DNA of 64,000 bases from NCBI RefSeq assembly GCF_050943825.1, contig NZ_JBMNPX010000013.1, positions 1 to 64,000 of the forward strand, written 5' to 3'. Below are positions 17,992-27,774 of the stretch, piece by piece. Made by a program: the position numbers and the translations under genes. Each line of letters begins with the position of its first letter. The first letter of the stretch is position 1. This DNA comes from Pseudoflavonifractor sp050943825 (GTDB lineage: Bacteria > Bacillota > Clostridia > Oscillospirales > Oscillospiraceae). The notes beneath the pieces were generated by a model. It searched no databases and had not been told where the DNA came from. It saw only the letters and a program-made list of their open reading frames with translations.

Positions 17992-19029
17992 ATGACAAAG
18001 CAGATTATGGTGGGCGGCGTACCTGTGGGCGGCGGCGCTCCGGTGACCATCCAGTCCATGTGCAACACCCGTACCGACGACGTGACGGCCACGGTGGAGC
18101 AGATTTTCCGCCTGGAGGCCGCGGGCTGCGAGATCATCCGGGTGGCTGTACCCGACATGGCGGCGGCCAGAGCGGTGGGCGCCATCCGGGAGAAGATTCA
18201 CATCCCCCTGGTGGTGGACATCCACTTTGACTACAAGCTGGCCCTGGAGTGCGTGGCCGCCGGGTGCGACGCGGTGCGCATCAACCCGGGCAACATCGGC
18301 GGGGAAGACCGGGTGAAGGCTGTGGCCAATGCCTGTAAAGCAAAAGGACTTCCTATCAGAATCGGCGTCAACGGCGGTTCTCTGGAAAAGCCGCTGCTGG
18401 CCAAATACGGCGGCGTCACCGCCGAGGCCCTGGTGGAATCCGCCTTTGGCCACATCGCCCTGCTGAACCGGTACGATTTTGACGATATCTGCGTCTCACT
18501 CAAGTCCTCCAGCGTGCCCATCACCATGGCGGCCTACCGGCTGATGAGCGAGAAAAGCAATTATCCTTTACACCTTGGTGTCACCGAGACGGGCACCCCG
18601 CGTATGGGTGTGCTGAAATCTGCGGTGGGCATCGGCGGCCTGTTGGCCATGGGCATCGGCGACACCATCCGGGTGTCCCTGTCCGCCGACCCCATCGAAG
18701 AGGTGTATGCCGCCCGGGACATCCTGAAGGTGTCCGGCGTGCGGAAGGAGGGGCCGGAGCTCATCTCCTGCCCCACCTGCGGCCGCACCCGCATCGACCT
18801 CATCGGCCTGGCCCAGCAGGTGGAGGAGCGACTCCAGACCGTGACCAAGCCCATCACCGTGGCGGTGATGGGGTGCGTGGTCAACGGCCCCGGTGAGGCC
18901 TCCGCCGCAGACGTGGGCATCGCCGGCGGCGACGGCGTGGGCCTGCTATTCCGCCGGGGCGAGATTGTGAAGAAGGTGCCCCAGGAGCAGCTGGTGGACG
19001 AGCTGTTCCAGATGATTGACGAGCTGTAA
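17992..19029 (+). CDS. ispG: (E)-4-hydroxy-3-methylbut-2-enyl-diphosphate synthase
   Basis: [4Fe-4S] enzyme of the DXP pathway that makes HMBPP. It has 345 residues. The N-terminal TIM-barrel half has PVTIQSMCNT and VVDIHFDYKLALE. The C-terminal cluster half has SCPTCGRTRIDL and MGCVVNGPGEA, supplying the three cysteine ligands. GGGGGAG precedes the ATG. It follows dxr and rseP in the operon; the oxygen-labile cluster fits an anaerobe. Confidence 0.96.
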   Translation: MTKQIMVGGVPVGGGAPVTIQSMCNTRTDDVTATVEQIFRLEAAGCEIIRVAVPDMAAARAVGAIREKIHIPLVVDIHFDYKLALECVAAGCDAVRINPGNIGGEDRVKAVANACKAKGLPIRIGVNGGSLEKPLLAKYGGVTAEALVESAFGHIALLNRYDFDDICVSLKSSSVPITMAAYRLMSEKSNYPLHLGVTETGTPRMGVLKSAVGIGGLLAMGIGDTIRVSLSADPIEEVYAARDILKVSGVRKEGPELISCPTCGRTRIDLIGLAQQVEERLQTVTKPITVAVMGCVVNGPGEASAADVGIAGGDGVGLLFRRGEIVKKVPQEQLVDELFQMIDEL

Positions 19030-19094
19030 AGAGAGCGGGCCGGGGAGAGAATTCCACGGCTCTGAGTGAAACCGTGTGTGGGAGCGTTGGTGCT

Positions 19095-22000
19095 ATGCCT
19101 GAGCAAAAGATACCTTTTTTAAAACTGTTTTCCGCCTGGCAGCCGGAGGGGGAGCTGGCGGCTCTGGCCGCCGGGTGCAATGTGACCGGGGCGGTCATCG
19201 ACCGGGCGACCCGATCCATCTCCGCCCGGGTGGAGTGCCCGTCTCAGCCTGCCGATGACCTGCGGCAGCGGTGGGAGCACTCCCTGGCCGACGCCTATCA
19301 GGTGGGCCGGGTGATGTTGGAGCTGCTGTGCCCCCAGAGCGAGGCGGCGGCCGCGCCTGAGGTCCCCATTGCAGCGGAGCCCCAGCCAGAGCCTGTCCAG
19401 GCGCCGCCCGTGGAGCAGGCACCTCCCGCTGCGGAGCCGGTACCCGTACCTCAGGAGCCTGTCCACCAGGAGACCGAGGCCGAGGCCGCCTTCCGCCGCA
19501 CCGAGGAGATCCGCCGTGAAGCCCTCCAGAAGCTGAAGGTGTGCCGCCCGTCCGCCAGGAAGCCGGACAGCAAAAAGAGCACGGGCAAGCTCATCTTCGG
19601 CCGCCGGGAGATCAAGGGCGAGGCCACGGAGATGAAGACGCTGGACCTGGACATGGGCACAGTCATCGTCAAGGGCGACGTCTTTGCCGTGGAGCACAAG
19701 GAGCTGAAGAAGCGTGGCGCCTGGGTCATCGGCTTTGACATGACCGACTACACCGGCTCCATCCATATCAACAAGTTCTGCCCCGGCGACGAGGGCAAGC
19801 CCATCGTGGACAGCGTGAAGGAGGGCATGCACCTCCTGGTCCAGGGCAAGCTGACGGTGGACCGGTTCTCCGGCGAGATGGTGCTGGAGCCCTACGCCAT
19901 CATGGAGGGGAAAAAGGAGAGCAAACAGGACAACGCCCCGGAGAAGCGAGTGGAGCTTCACCTCCACACCACCATGTCCTCCATGGACGCCCTGACCCCC
20001 ACCAAGGCGGTGGTCAAGCGTGCGGAGGGCTGGGGCCACCGGGCCATCGCCATCACCGACCACGGCGTGGCCCAGTCCTTCCCGGACGCCTGGCACGCCG
20101 CCAAGAACATCAAGGTGCTCTACGGTGTGGAGGCCTATTACATCAACGACGTGGATGACCGGGTGGTGGTCCACGGGGAGCAGGAGCAGGACTTCACCGG
20201 CGAGGTGGTCTGCTTCGATATTGAGACCACTGGCCTGGACAACCGGCGGGACGTGATCATCGAGATCGGCGCGGTCATCCTGCGCAATGGCGAGATCGCC
20301 GAGACCTTCGATACCTTTGTCTCGCCCGGCCGTCCTCTGAGCCGTGAGATCGTGGAGCTGACCAGCATCACCGACAAGATGCTGGAGGGGGCTCCCTCCC
20401 AGGAGGAGGCCATCCGGGCTTTCCTGGAGTTCGCCGGAGACCGCCCACTGGCCGCCCACAATGCCGAGTTCGATATGGGCTTCATCGCTGAGGGCTGCCG
20501 CCGGTACGGCATCCCTTTTGAAAAGACCTCCATCGACACCCTGATTCTGGCCCAGAATCTGCTGCCCGACCTGGGCAAGTACAAGCTGGACATTGTGGCG
20601 GAGCACCTGCGGCTGCCGCCCTTCAAGCACCACCGGGCCGACGCGGACGCCGGCATGGTGGCCTACATGCTGGTACCCTTCTTTAAGATGCTCCAGGACC
20701 TGGGCATCCACACGCTCCAGTCCATCAACCCGGAGATGACTCGACTGCGGGTCAAGGGCAAGGCCCGCCGCCAGCCCAAGCACCTGATTGTGCTGGCCAA
20801 GAACAACATGGGCCTGCGGAACCTGTACACCCTCATCTCCAAGGCCCACCTGGAGCACTTCAAGCGGTACCCCATCATGCCCAAGAGCCTGATCAATGAG
20901 TACCGGGAGGGCCTGATTCTGGGCTCCGCCTGCGAGGCGGGCGAGCTCTTTGAGGCGGTGGTCAAGCACAAGGACTTCAATGAGCTCAAGCGCATCGCCT
21001 CCTGGTACGACTTCCTGGAGATCCAGCCCCTGTGCAACAACGCCTTCATGCTCCGCAAGGGCATGGTCCAGAGCGAGGAGGAGCTGCGGGACTTCAACCG
21101 CACTATCGTGGCCCTGGGCAAGGCGCTGGACAAGCCGGTGTGCGCCACCGGCGACGTCCACTTCCTGGACCCGGAGGACGAGATTTACCGCCATATCCTG
21201 CTGGACACCAAGGGCTTTGAGGACTGTGACGCGCCGCTGCCCCTGTACTTCAAGACCACCGAGGAGATGCTGGAGGAGTTCTCCTACCTGGGCAAGGAGG
21301 ACTGCTACAACGTGGTGGTCCGCAACACCAACCTGGTGGCCGATTGGTGCGACCGCATCAATCCTCTGCCCAAGGGCCTGTTCGCCCCCAAGCTGGAGGA
21401 CTCTGCCGGAGAGCTGTCCCGGCTGGTGTGGGGGAAGGCCAAGTCCCTCTACGGCGAAGAGGTGCCCCAGATTGTGTCCGACCGTATCAATGCCGAGCTG
21501 GGAGACATTCTGAAGCGGCACTACGACGTGATCTACATGTCCGCCCAGAAGCTGGTGCAGAACTCTCTGGAGCACGGCTATCTGGTGGGATCCCGTGGCA
21601 GCGTGGGCTCCTCTCTGGTGGCCTTCATGTCGGGCATCACGGAGGTAAACTCCCTGCCGCCCCATTACCGCTGTCCCAACTGCAAGCACTCCGACTTTGA
21701 AATCGCCAAGGAGCTGGGGGCTGGCTGCGGCGCGGACATGCCCGACGCGGTGTGCCCGGTCTGTGGCGCCCAGTACGCCAAGGACGGATTTAACATCCCC
21801 TTCGAGACCTTCCTGGGCTTCGGCGGCGACAAGGTGCCCGATATCGACCTGAACTTCTCCGGCGAGTACCAGGCCAAGGCCCACCGGTACACCTTCGAAC
21901 TCTTCGGCGAGACCCACGTGTTCCGGGCCGGCACCATCGGCACGGTGGCGGAGAAGACCGCCTTCGGCTACGTAAAGAAGTACCTGGAGAAGCGGGGCAT

Positions 22001-23273
22001 CCACGTGCCCCGTGCGGAGGAGAACCGGCTGGCCCACGGCTGTACCGGCGTCAAGCGTACCACCGGCCAGCACCCCGGCGGCATGGTGGTCATCCCCCAG
22101 AACCGGGAGATCTACGATTTCTGCCCGGTCCAGCACCCCGCTGACGACCCCAACACTGACATTGTCACCACCCATTTCGAATATCACTCCATGGAGTCCA
22201 ACCTGCTGAAGCTGGACATGCTGGGACACGATGACCCCACCATGATCCGCATGCTGGAGGACCTGACCGGCGTCAACGCCCGGACGGACATCCCTCTGGA
22301 TGACAAGAAGACCATGTCCCTCTTCACCTCTTCGGAGGAGCTGGGCTTTGTGGACGACCCGGTGCTGGGCCCCACCGGCGCGGTGGCCATCCCCGAGTTT
22401 GGCACCTCCTTTGTCCGGGGCATGCTGGAGGATACCAGCCCCAGCGAGTTTGATATTCTCATCCGTCTGTCCGGCTTCTCCCACGGCACCGACGTGTGGC
22501 TGGGCAACGCCAAGGACCTCATCGTCAACCAGGGTATCCCGGTCGGCCAGGCCATCGGCTGCCGCGACGATATCATGCTCTTCCTCATCTCCTGCGGCAT
22601 GCCGGAGAAGCGTTCCTTTAAGATCATGGAGTCGGTCCGAAAGGGAAGAGGCCTGCCCGAGGGCGCGGAGGACGAGATGAAGGCCGCCGGCGTGCCCGAC
22701 TGGTACATCGGCTCCTGTAAGAAGATTAAGTATCTGTTCCCCAAGGCCCACGCCGTGGCCTACGTGATGATGGCCTTCCGTATCGCCTGGTTCAAGGTCC
22801 ACCGACCTCTGGCCTTCTACGCGGCCTATTTCTCCATCCGCGCCAAGGCCTTTGACGAGACCTACATGTGCCGGGGCATGGATGTGGTGAAGGCCAAGAT
22901 GAAGGAGATCAGGGCCAAGGACAAGGAGGCCACCGCTGTGGAGCAGGACATGCTCACCACCCTGGAGGTGTGCTATGAGTTCTATCTCCGTGGCTTCACC
23001 TTTGAGCATGTGGACCTGTACAAGTCTCACGCCATCAACTTCATCTTCAGCCAGACCAACGACAAGGCGCTGATTCCGCCCTTCTCGGCCATCCCCGGCC
23101 TGGGCGAGACGGCGGCCTGGTCCATCATGGAACAGAGGGAGGGCAAGGAGTTCATCTCGGTAGAGGAGTTCTCCGCCGCCTGCCCCAAGGTGTCCAAGAC
23201 CCATATCGAGCTGCTCAAAGCCGCCGGCGCCATGGATGGAATGCCGGATACCAGCCAGATGACTCTGTTCTGA
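19095..23273 (+). CDS. polC: DNA polymerase III PolC-type alpha subunit
   Basis: The replicative polymerase of low-GC Gram-positive lineages. The 1392 residues are near the normal length. In order there is an N-terminal domain, an OB fold (about 185-275), a PHP domain interrupted by the DEDD proofreading exonuclease (VCFDIETTGLD), and the palm with the zinc-binding CPNC...CPVC pair and the catalytic PDIDLNFSGEYQ. The final part holds the helix-hairpin-helix and tail. The start at 19095 (MPEQKIPF) is preferred over an in-frame GTG at 19074; the ribosome site is weak (GGGAG 12 nt away). It ends the operon. Confidence 0.97.
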   Translation: MPEQKIPFLKLFSAWQPEGELAALAAGCNVTGAVIDRATRSISARVECPSQPADDLRQRWEHSLADAYQVGRVMLELLCPQSEAAAAPEVPIAAEPQPEPVQAPPVEQAPPAAEPVPVPQEPVHQETEAEAAFRRTEEIRREALQKLKVCRPSARKPDSKKSTGKLIFGRREIKGEATEMKTLDLDMGTVIVKGDVFAVEHKELKKRGAWVIGFDMTDYTGSIHINKFCPGDEGKPIVDSVKEGMHLLVQGKLTVDRFSGEMVLEPYAIMEGKKESKQDNAPEKRVELHLHTTMSSMDALTPTKAVVKRAEGWGHRAIAITDHGVAQSFPDAWHAAKNIKVLYGVEAYYINDVDDRVVVHGEQEQDFTGEVVCFDIETTGLDNRRDVIIEIGAVILRNGEIAETFDTFVSPGRPLSREIVELTSITDKMLEGAPSQEEAIRAFLEFAGDRPLAAHNAEFDMGFIAEGCRRYGIPFEKTSIDTLILAQNLLPDLGKYKLDIVAEHLRLPPFKHHRADADAGMVAYMLVPFFKMLQDLGIHTLQSINPEMTRLRVKGKARRQPKHLIVLAKNNMGLRNLYTLISKAHLEHFKRYPIMPKSLINEYREGLILGSACEAGELFEAVVKHKDFNELKRIASWYDFLEIQPLCNNAFMLRKGMVQSEEELRDFNRTIVALGKALDKPVCATGDVHFLDPEDEIYRHILLDTKGFEDCDAPLPLYFKTTEEMLEEFSYLGKEDCYNVVVRNTNLVADWCDRINPLPKGLFAPKLEDSAGELSRLVWGKAKSLYGEEVPQIVSDRINAELGDILKRHYDVIYMSAQKLVQNSLEHGYLVGSRGSVGSSLVAFMSGITEVNSLPPHYRCPNCKHSDFEIAKELGAGCGADMPDAVCPVCGAQYAKDGFNIPFETFLGFGGDKVPDIDLNFSGEYQAKAHRYTFELFGETHVFRAGTIGTVAEKTAFGYVKKYLEKRGIHVPRAEENRLAHGCTGVKRTTGQHPGGMVVIPQNREIYDFCPVQHPADDPNTDIVTTHFEYHSMESNLLKLDMLGHDDPTMIRMLEDLTGVNARTDIPLDDKKTMSLFTSSEELGFVDDPVLGPTGAVAIPEFGTSFVRGMLEDTSPSEFDILIRLSGFSHGTDVWLGNAKDLIVNQGIPVGQAIGCRDDIMLFLISCGMPEKRSFKIMESVRKGRGLPEGAEDEMKAAGVPDWYIGSCKKIKYLFPKAHAVAYVMMAFRIAWFKVHRPLAFYAAYFSIRAKAFDETYMCRGMDVVKAKMKEIRAKDKEATAVEQDMLTTLEVCYEFYLRGFTFEHVDLYKSHAINFIFSQTNDKALIPPFSAIPGLGETAAWSIMEQREGKEFISVEEFSAACPKVSKTHIELLKAAGAMDGMPDTSQMTLF

Positions 23274-23292
23274 GGCGGTGTTTTCTCTGTGG

Positions 23293-23341
23293 CTGCGCAG
23301 GTGACCGGAGTGATCCGGCCGCCTGCGCAGTTCTGCTTTTT
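23293..23341 (+). terminator. Terminator of the pyrH-polC operon
   Basis: CTGCGCAGG (23293-23301) pairs with CCTGCGCAG (23322-23330), an inner CCGG/CCGG pair extends it, and TTCTGCTTTTT follows. Confidence 0.85.
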
Positions 23342-23388
23342 CCGGGCGGACAGCGCAGGAACGGTCAGAGGGAACTGGTAAAAAATTG

Positions 23389-23417
23389 TTGACTTTAGCG
23401 TAGTAATGTGCTACTAT
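23389..23417 (+). promoter_or_regulatory. Sigma-A promoter of the his operon with overlapping inverted repeat
   Basis: TTGACT and TACTAT are separated by exactly 17 bp. TAGTA-N6-TACTA overlaps the -10 box and looks like an operator. The 5' UTR is only about 30 nt, so a T-box or peptide attenuator is excluded. A TrpR/YerC-type histidine repressor is one possibility; this is inference. Confidence 0.75.
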
Positions 23418-23452
23418 GAAAAAGCAAAAATCGGGCATAGGAGGCATTTAGG

Positions 23453-24622
23453 GTGAATTACACGGTACATACCCCCGAGGGCACCCGGGACCGGCTGTTT
23501 GCCGAGTGCAGGGAGCGGCGCCAGGTCCAGCGGGCGCTGACGGCGCTCTTCCGCCGCCGTAGCTATGCGGAGATCATCACCCCCGAGGTGGAGTTTTACG
23601 ACCTCTTCCTCCAGTCGGGCAACCCCTTGCCCCAGGAGGCCATGCTGAAGATTATCGACCGCTCCGGCAAGATTATGGTCATGCGGCCTGACTGCACCAC
23701 CCCCATCGCCCGGGTGGCGGCCACCAAGCTGCGCACCGTGCCCCTGCCCCAGCGGCTCTACTATGACCAGACCGTGTTCCGTTCCGGTGACGCCCACCGG
23801 GGCGGCAGCAGCGAGATTGCCCAGTGCGGCGTGGAGCTCATCGGCGCGGCAGGGAAGAAGGCCGACCTGGAGATGGTGGCTCTGGCCGTGGACGCCCTAA
23901 AGGCCGCTGGTCTGGAGCAGTTCCATGTGGAGTTGGGCCACGTGGGCTTCTTCCGGGAGCTGACCGCCCGGGTGGATATGCCCGCTGCGGCGGCGGAGCA
24001 GATGCGATCCCTCATCGAGGGCAAGAATTTCGCCGCCCTCAACGACCTGCTGGAGCCCTATGACGGCCAGCCCGCTGTCCGCCCTCTCCGCCGCCTGCCC
24101 TACCTCTTCGGCGGGGCAGAGGTGCTGGATGAGGCGGAGACCCTCTCGGGCGGCAGCGACGCCCTGGACTACCTGCGAGACCTGTACGGCGAGCTGAAGC
24201 ACGCGGGGTACGGGGACCACATCCGCTTTGACCTGGGGCTGGTCCATCAGATTGACTATTACACCGGCGTGGTCTTCCGTGGCTATGTGGAGGGGGCGGG
24301 GGACGCCGTCCTCTCCGGCGGCCGGTACGACAAGCTGGTAGGCGCCTTCGGGCGGCCTGCCCAGGCCACCGGCTTTGCCGTGGACGTGGACGCAGTGGCA
24401 GCCTGCCTGCCCGCAGCGGTGCCCGCCGGGCTGGAGATGCTGATTCACTACGGAGACGGGGAGTTTGCCAAGGCCCTGGCGGTGCTGGATGTCCGGGAGC
24501 CGGGCTCCTGCGAGCTGTCCCCCTGCCGGGCTCTGGAGTCCACCCTCAGCCTGGCCCGGGAGAAGGGGGCGTCCGTGGTGCTGGTGCTGGAAAACGGCGG
24601 AGAGAGGTTGGTGGAGGTATGA
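23453..24622 (+). CDS. hisZ: ATP phosphoribosyltransferase regulatory subunit
   Basis: HisRS-like protein lacking tRNA ligation that activates the short form of HisG and carries histidine feedback. It has 389 residues. The class II synthetase-like core includes PEGTRD at the N-terminus, the motif 2 region VMRPDCTTPIAR...RLYYDQTVFR, and LGLVHQIDYYTGVVF. It starts with GTG, with AGGAGG 8-9 nt upstream. It is first in the his operon, paired with a short hisG. Confidence 0.94.
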   Translation: MNYTVHTPEGTRDRLFAECRERRQVQRALTALFRRRSYAEIITPEVEFYDLFLQSGNPLPQEAMLKIIDRSGKIMVMRPDCTTPIARVAATKLRTVPLPQRLYYDQTVFRSGDAHRGGSSEIAQCGVELIGAAGKKADLEMVALAVDALKAAGLEQFHVELGHVGFFRELTARVDMPAAAAEQMRSLIEGKNFAALNDLLEPYDGQPAVRPLRRLPYLFGGAEVLDEAETLSGGSDALDYLRDLYGELKHAGYGDHIRFDLGLVHQIDYYTGVVFRGYVEGAGDAVLSGGRYDKLVGAFGRPAQATGFAVDVDAVAACLPAAVPAGLEMLIHYGDGEFAKALAVLDVREPGSCELSPCRALESTLSLAREKGASVVLVLENGGERLVEV

Positions 24623-25257
24623 GTCAGAATCTGAGAATTGCCCTGACCAAGGGCCGCCTGCAGGACAAGGCCGTGTCCCTCTTTGAGGCCATGGGACTGG
24701 ACTGTACCCCCATCAAGAATCCGGGCCGCCGTCTCATCCACACCATCCCCAACTATCCGCTGGACGGGGTGCTGGCCAAGGCGCCCGACGTCATCACCTA
24801 CGTGGAGCACGGCGTCTGTGACCTGGGCATCGCCGGGAAGGACACCATTCTGGAGCAGGGCGGCGCCTTCTACGAGGTGCTGGACCTGGGCTTCGGCAAG
24901 TGCCGCTTCGCCCTGGCGGTGAAGGAGGGCAGCGACTTCTACGGCACCTATAAGACCCGGCGCATCGCCAGCAAGTACCCCAACGTGGCCCGTGCCTTCT
25001 TTGCCAAGAAGGGCATGGACGTGGATATCATCAAGATTGAGGGCAGCGTGGAGCTGGCCCCCATCCTGGGCCTGGCCGATGCCATCGTGGACATTGTGGA
25101 GACGGGTGCTACTCTGAAAGAGAACGGCCTGGTGCCCATCGAGACCGTGGCGCCGGTGAGCGCCCGGCTGATTGTGAACACAGCCAGTATGAAGCTCCGC
25201 AAGGCGGAGATTCAGGATTTTATCGCCAGATGTGAGCGGGAATTGGAGAAAAAGTGA
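24619..25257 (+). CDS. hisG: ATP phosphoribosyltransferase, short form
   Basis: First step of histidine synthesis. The 212 residues identify the short HisG that needs HisZ. It shows LTKGRLQDKAV at the N-terminus, GIAGKDTILE, and the PRPP-binding stretch DAIVDIVETGATLKENGL. It overlaps hisZ by 4 nt (ATGA). Confidence 0.95.
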   Translation: MSQNLRIALTKGRLQDKAVSLFEAMGLDCTPIKNPGRRLIHTIPNYPLDGVLAKAPDVITYVEHGVCDLGIAGKDTILEQGGAFYEVLDLGFGKCRFALAVKEGSDFYGTYKTRRIASKYPNVARAFFAKKGMDVDIIKIEGSVELAPILGLADAIVDIVETGATLKENGLVPIETVAPVSARLIVNTASMKLRKAEIQDFIARCERELEKK

Positions 25258-26555
25258 TGCTGGAGATTATCCGTGCCGACGGAACGGCGGAAAAAAATAA
25301 AATCGCCGCCATGCGGGCCAGAGCGGCCGAAGTGAGTGCGGACGTGGACCGCGCGGTGGCTGATATCCTAAGCAATGTAAGGGAGAACGGCTTTGCAGCT
25401 GTAAAGGAGTACTCCCTCCGGTTTGACAAGGCGGAGCCCCGGGAGATCTCCCGGGAAGAGCTGGACGCGGCCTACGCCGCCTGCTCCCCGGAGCTGATCG
25501 CCGCCATGGAGCGGTCCGCCGCCAACATCCGGGACTATAACGAGCATCTGCTCTCCCGCACCATGGAGTGGCGCTCGCCCGACGGCGGCGTGGTGGGCCG
25601 GGTGGTCCGTGGATTGACCCGGGTGGGTATCTACGTGCCCGGCGGTACGGCGGCCTATCCCTCCTCGGTGCTGATGAACGCGGTGCCCGCCAAGGTGGCG
25701 GGGGTGGAAGAGATTGTGATGGTCACACCCCCCACCGAGAACCTGAACAGCGCCGTGCTGGCCGCGGCAAAAATCGCCGGGGTGGACCGGGTCATCGCCG
25801 TGGGCGGCGCTCAGGCGGTGGCGGCCCTGACCTACGGGGCTGGTTTTATTCCCAGAGTGGATAAGCTAGTGGGGCCGGGCAACGCCTTTGTGGCGGCGGC
25901 CAAGCGGATGGCCTACGGCAAGCTGGACATCGACATGGTGGCTGGCCCCTCGGAGGTGCTGGTCATTGCCGACGGCAGTGCCAACCCGGTGTATGTGGCC
26001 GCCGACCTTCTCAGCCAGGCTGAACACGACCGGCTGGCCTCTGCCGTGCTGCTCACCACCAGCATGGAGCTGGCTCAGGTGGTGGACAAAGAGATTATCC
26101 GCCAGACCGGGTATCTGAGTCGCAGCGAGATTATGGAGGCATCTCTCCGGGACTTCGGCTGCGCTATTGTCTGCGATACCCTGGACGACTGTGCCGCCCT
26201 GGCCAACGAGATTGCTCCCGAGCACCTGGAGATTGTGACTGAGAATCCCAGGGCCCTGCTGCCCGCCATCCGCAACGCCGGCGCAGTGTTCCTGGGCGCC
26301 TGGTCCCCGGAGCCTCTGGGGGACTATATGGCGGGACCGGATCACGTGCTGCCCACCAGCGGCACCGCCCGTTTCTTCTCGCCTCTGAGCGTGGACAGCT
26401 TCCTCAAGACCATGAGCGTCATCGCCTACGAGAAGGAGCAGCTGGCGCCGGTGAAGGACCGGATCATCGCTCTGGCCGAGGCGGAGCGGCTCACCGCCCA
26501 CGCCAACGCCATCCGGGTGCGCTTTGAAGAGGCACCGTCCAAGGAGGAATGTTGA
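25257..26555 (+). CDS. hisD: Histidinol dehydrogenase
   Basis: Zinc enzyme that oxidises histidinol to histidine in two NAD-dependent steps. It has 432 residues. GIYVPGGTAAYPSSVLMN, the VGGAQAVAALTYG segment, and the metal/catalytic stretch AGPSEVLVIAD...LLSQAEHD are present. Start choice: GTG at 25254 or ATG at 25257; the ATG overlaps the hisG stop (TGATG) and has GGAG upstream. Confidence 0.95.
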   Translation: MLEIIRADGTAEKNKIAAMRARAAEVSADVDRAVADILSNVRENGFAAVKEYSLRFDKAEPREISREELDAAYAACSPELIAAMERSAANIRDYNEHLLSRTMEWRSPDGGVVGRVVRGLTRVGIYVPGGTAAYPSSVLMNAVPAKVAGVEEIVMVTPPTENLNSAVLAAAKIAGVDRVIAVGGAQAVAALTYGAGFIPRVDKLVGPGNAFVAAAKRMAYGKLDIDMVAGPSEVLVIADGSANPVYVAADLLSQAEHDRLASAVLLTTSMELAQVVDKEIIRQTGYLSRSEIMEASLRDFGCAIVCDTLDDCAALANEIAPEHLEIVTENPRALLPAIRNAGAVFLGAWSPEPLGDYMAGPDHVLPTSGTARFFSPLSVDSFLKTMSVIAYEKEQLAPVKDRIIALAEAERLTAHANAIRVRFEEAPSKEEC

Positions 26556-27166
26556 TGGAGACCCATGTGTACAGGGCGGGGGACGCCCCCGTCCGGGCCT
26601 ATACCATAGAGCGCAAGACCAAGGAGACCCACATCAGCGTGAACCTCTGCCTGGACGGGGGAGAGGTGAAGGTGTCCACCGGCATCGGCTTTTTTGACCA
26701 TATGCTCCATGCCCTGGCCTTCTACGCCGGGTTCGGCCTGGAGCTGGAGGCCAGGGGCGACCTGGAGGTGGACGGCCACCACACAGTGGAGGATACCGGC
26801 ATTGTCCTTGGCCAGGCCTTCCGGCAGGCCATCGGCGACCGGAAGGGCATCCGCCGCTTTGCCAGCGCCTATGTGCCCATGGACGAGGCCCTGGGTTTCA
26901 CCGCCCTGGACATCTCCAACCGGCCCTTCCTGGTCTACGAGGCGGAGATGCCCCAGGAGCGGATGGGGGAGTATGACGCCTGCCTTACCGAGGAGTTCAT
27001 GCGGGCCTTGGCGGTCAACGGGGGTCTGACCCTCCACATGAAGGCCCTCTACGGCCGTAATTCCCACCACATTACCGAGGCTCTGTTCAAGTCCCTGGGC
27101 CTGGCCCTGAAGGACGCGGTGAAGGTAGAGGGGAGCGGTGTCACCTCCACCAAGGGGGTGCTGTGA
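26555..27166 (+). CDS. hisB: Imidazoleglycerol-phosphate dehydratase
   Basis: Manganese enzyme that dehydrates IGP. It is the single-domain form at 203 residues, with no phosphatase domain. Metal-binding repeats are FFDHMLHAL...DGHHTVEDTG and NSHHITEALFK. The ATG at 26555 has AGGAGG at ideal spacing, whereas the in-frame ATG at 26549 is too close to it. Histidinol-phosphate phosphatase and hisC are not in this operon. Confidence 0.95.
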   Translation: METHVYRAGDAPVRAYTIERKTKETHISVNLCLDGGEVKVSTGIGFFDHMLHALAFYAGFGLELEARGDLEVDGHHTVEDTGIVLGQAFRQAIGDRKGIRRFASAYVPMDEALGFTALDISNRPFLVYEAEMPQERMGEYDACLTEEFMRALAVNGGLTLHMKALYGRNSHHITEALFKSLGLALKDAVKVEGSGVTSTKGVL

Positions 27167-27774
27167 TGGGCTATACCGCAATCGTGGATTACGGCGTGGG
27201 CAACCTGAAGAGCATCGCCAACGCCATGGATTATCTGGGCCTGCCCACCCAGGTCACCGACGACGCCGGGACTCTGGAGCGGGCCGACGCCATCATCCTG
27301 CCCGGCGTGGGAGCCTTTCCTGACGCAGCGGAGCGGCTGCGCCGGTCCGGGCTGGACAAGGTGGTGGTCACCCAGGCGGAGCAGAAGCCCATCCTGGGTA
27401 TCTGCCTGGGGATGCAGCTGCTCTTCGACATGGGCGAAGAGGTGAGAGACTGTAAAGGGCTTGGACTTGTCCATGGCCGTGTCAAGCGGATTGAGACCGA
27501 TCGCAAGCTGCCCCACATCGGCTGGAATAGCCTGACCTTCCAGAACAACGCTCCCATCTTCCGGGGGCTGGAGGATGGCGCGTGGGTCTACTTCGTCCAC
27601 TCCTACTGCGGCGTGGCGGCCTCGGAGGAGGACGTGATTGCCCGCACGGAGTACGGCGTGTCGGTGGTGGCGGCGGTGCGCAGCGGCAATGTGTACGGCT
27701 GCCAGTTCCACCCGGAGAAGAGCGGGGAGACCGGCCTGCAAATCCTGAAAAACTTTGGGGAGCTGAACCGATGA
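27166..27774 (+). CDS. hisH: Imidazole glycerol phosphate synthase glutaminase subunit
   Basis: Class I glutamine amidotransferase that feeds ammonia to HisF. It has 202 residues. The catalytic cysteine is C80 in GICLGMQLLF, and the His-Glu pair lies in QFHPEKSGETG. It starts in the TGATG overlap with hisB and overlaps hisA by 4 nt. Confidence 0.95.
   Translation: MGYTAIVDYGVGNLKSIANAMDYLGLPTQVTDDAGTLERADAIILPGVGAFPDAAERLRRSGLDKVVVTQAEQKPILGICLGMQLLFDMGEEVRDCKGLGLVHGRVKRIETDRKLPHIGWNSLTFQNNAPIFRGLEDGAWVYFVHSYCGVAASEEDVIARTEYGVSVVAAVRSGNVYGCQFHPEKSGETGLQILKNFGELNR

Noticed and set aside
19119..23447. A 1442-codon open frame on the minus strand opposite polC, and similar long antisense frames elsewhere (2414-4657, 4333-5988, 50205-52607, 57403-59283).
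   Set aside because: They mirror real genes, are His/Val/Gly/Leu-rich with no domain sense, and arise because G/C-ending codons remove stops on the opposite strand.
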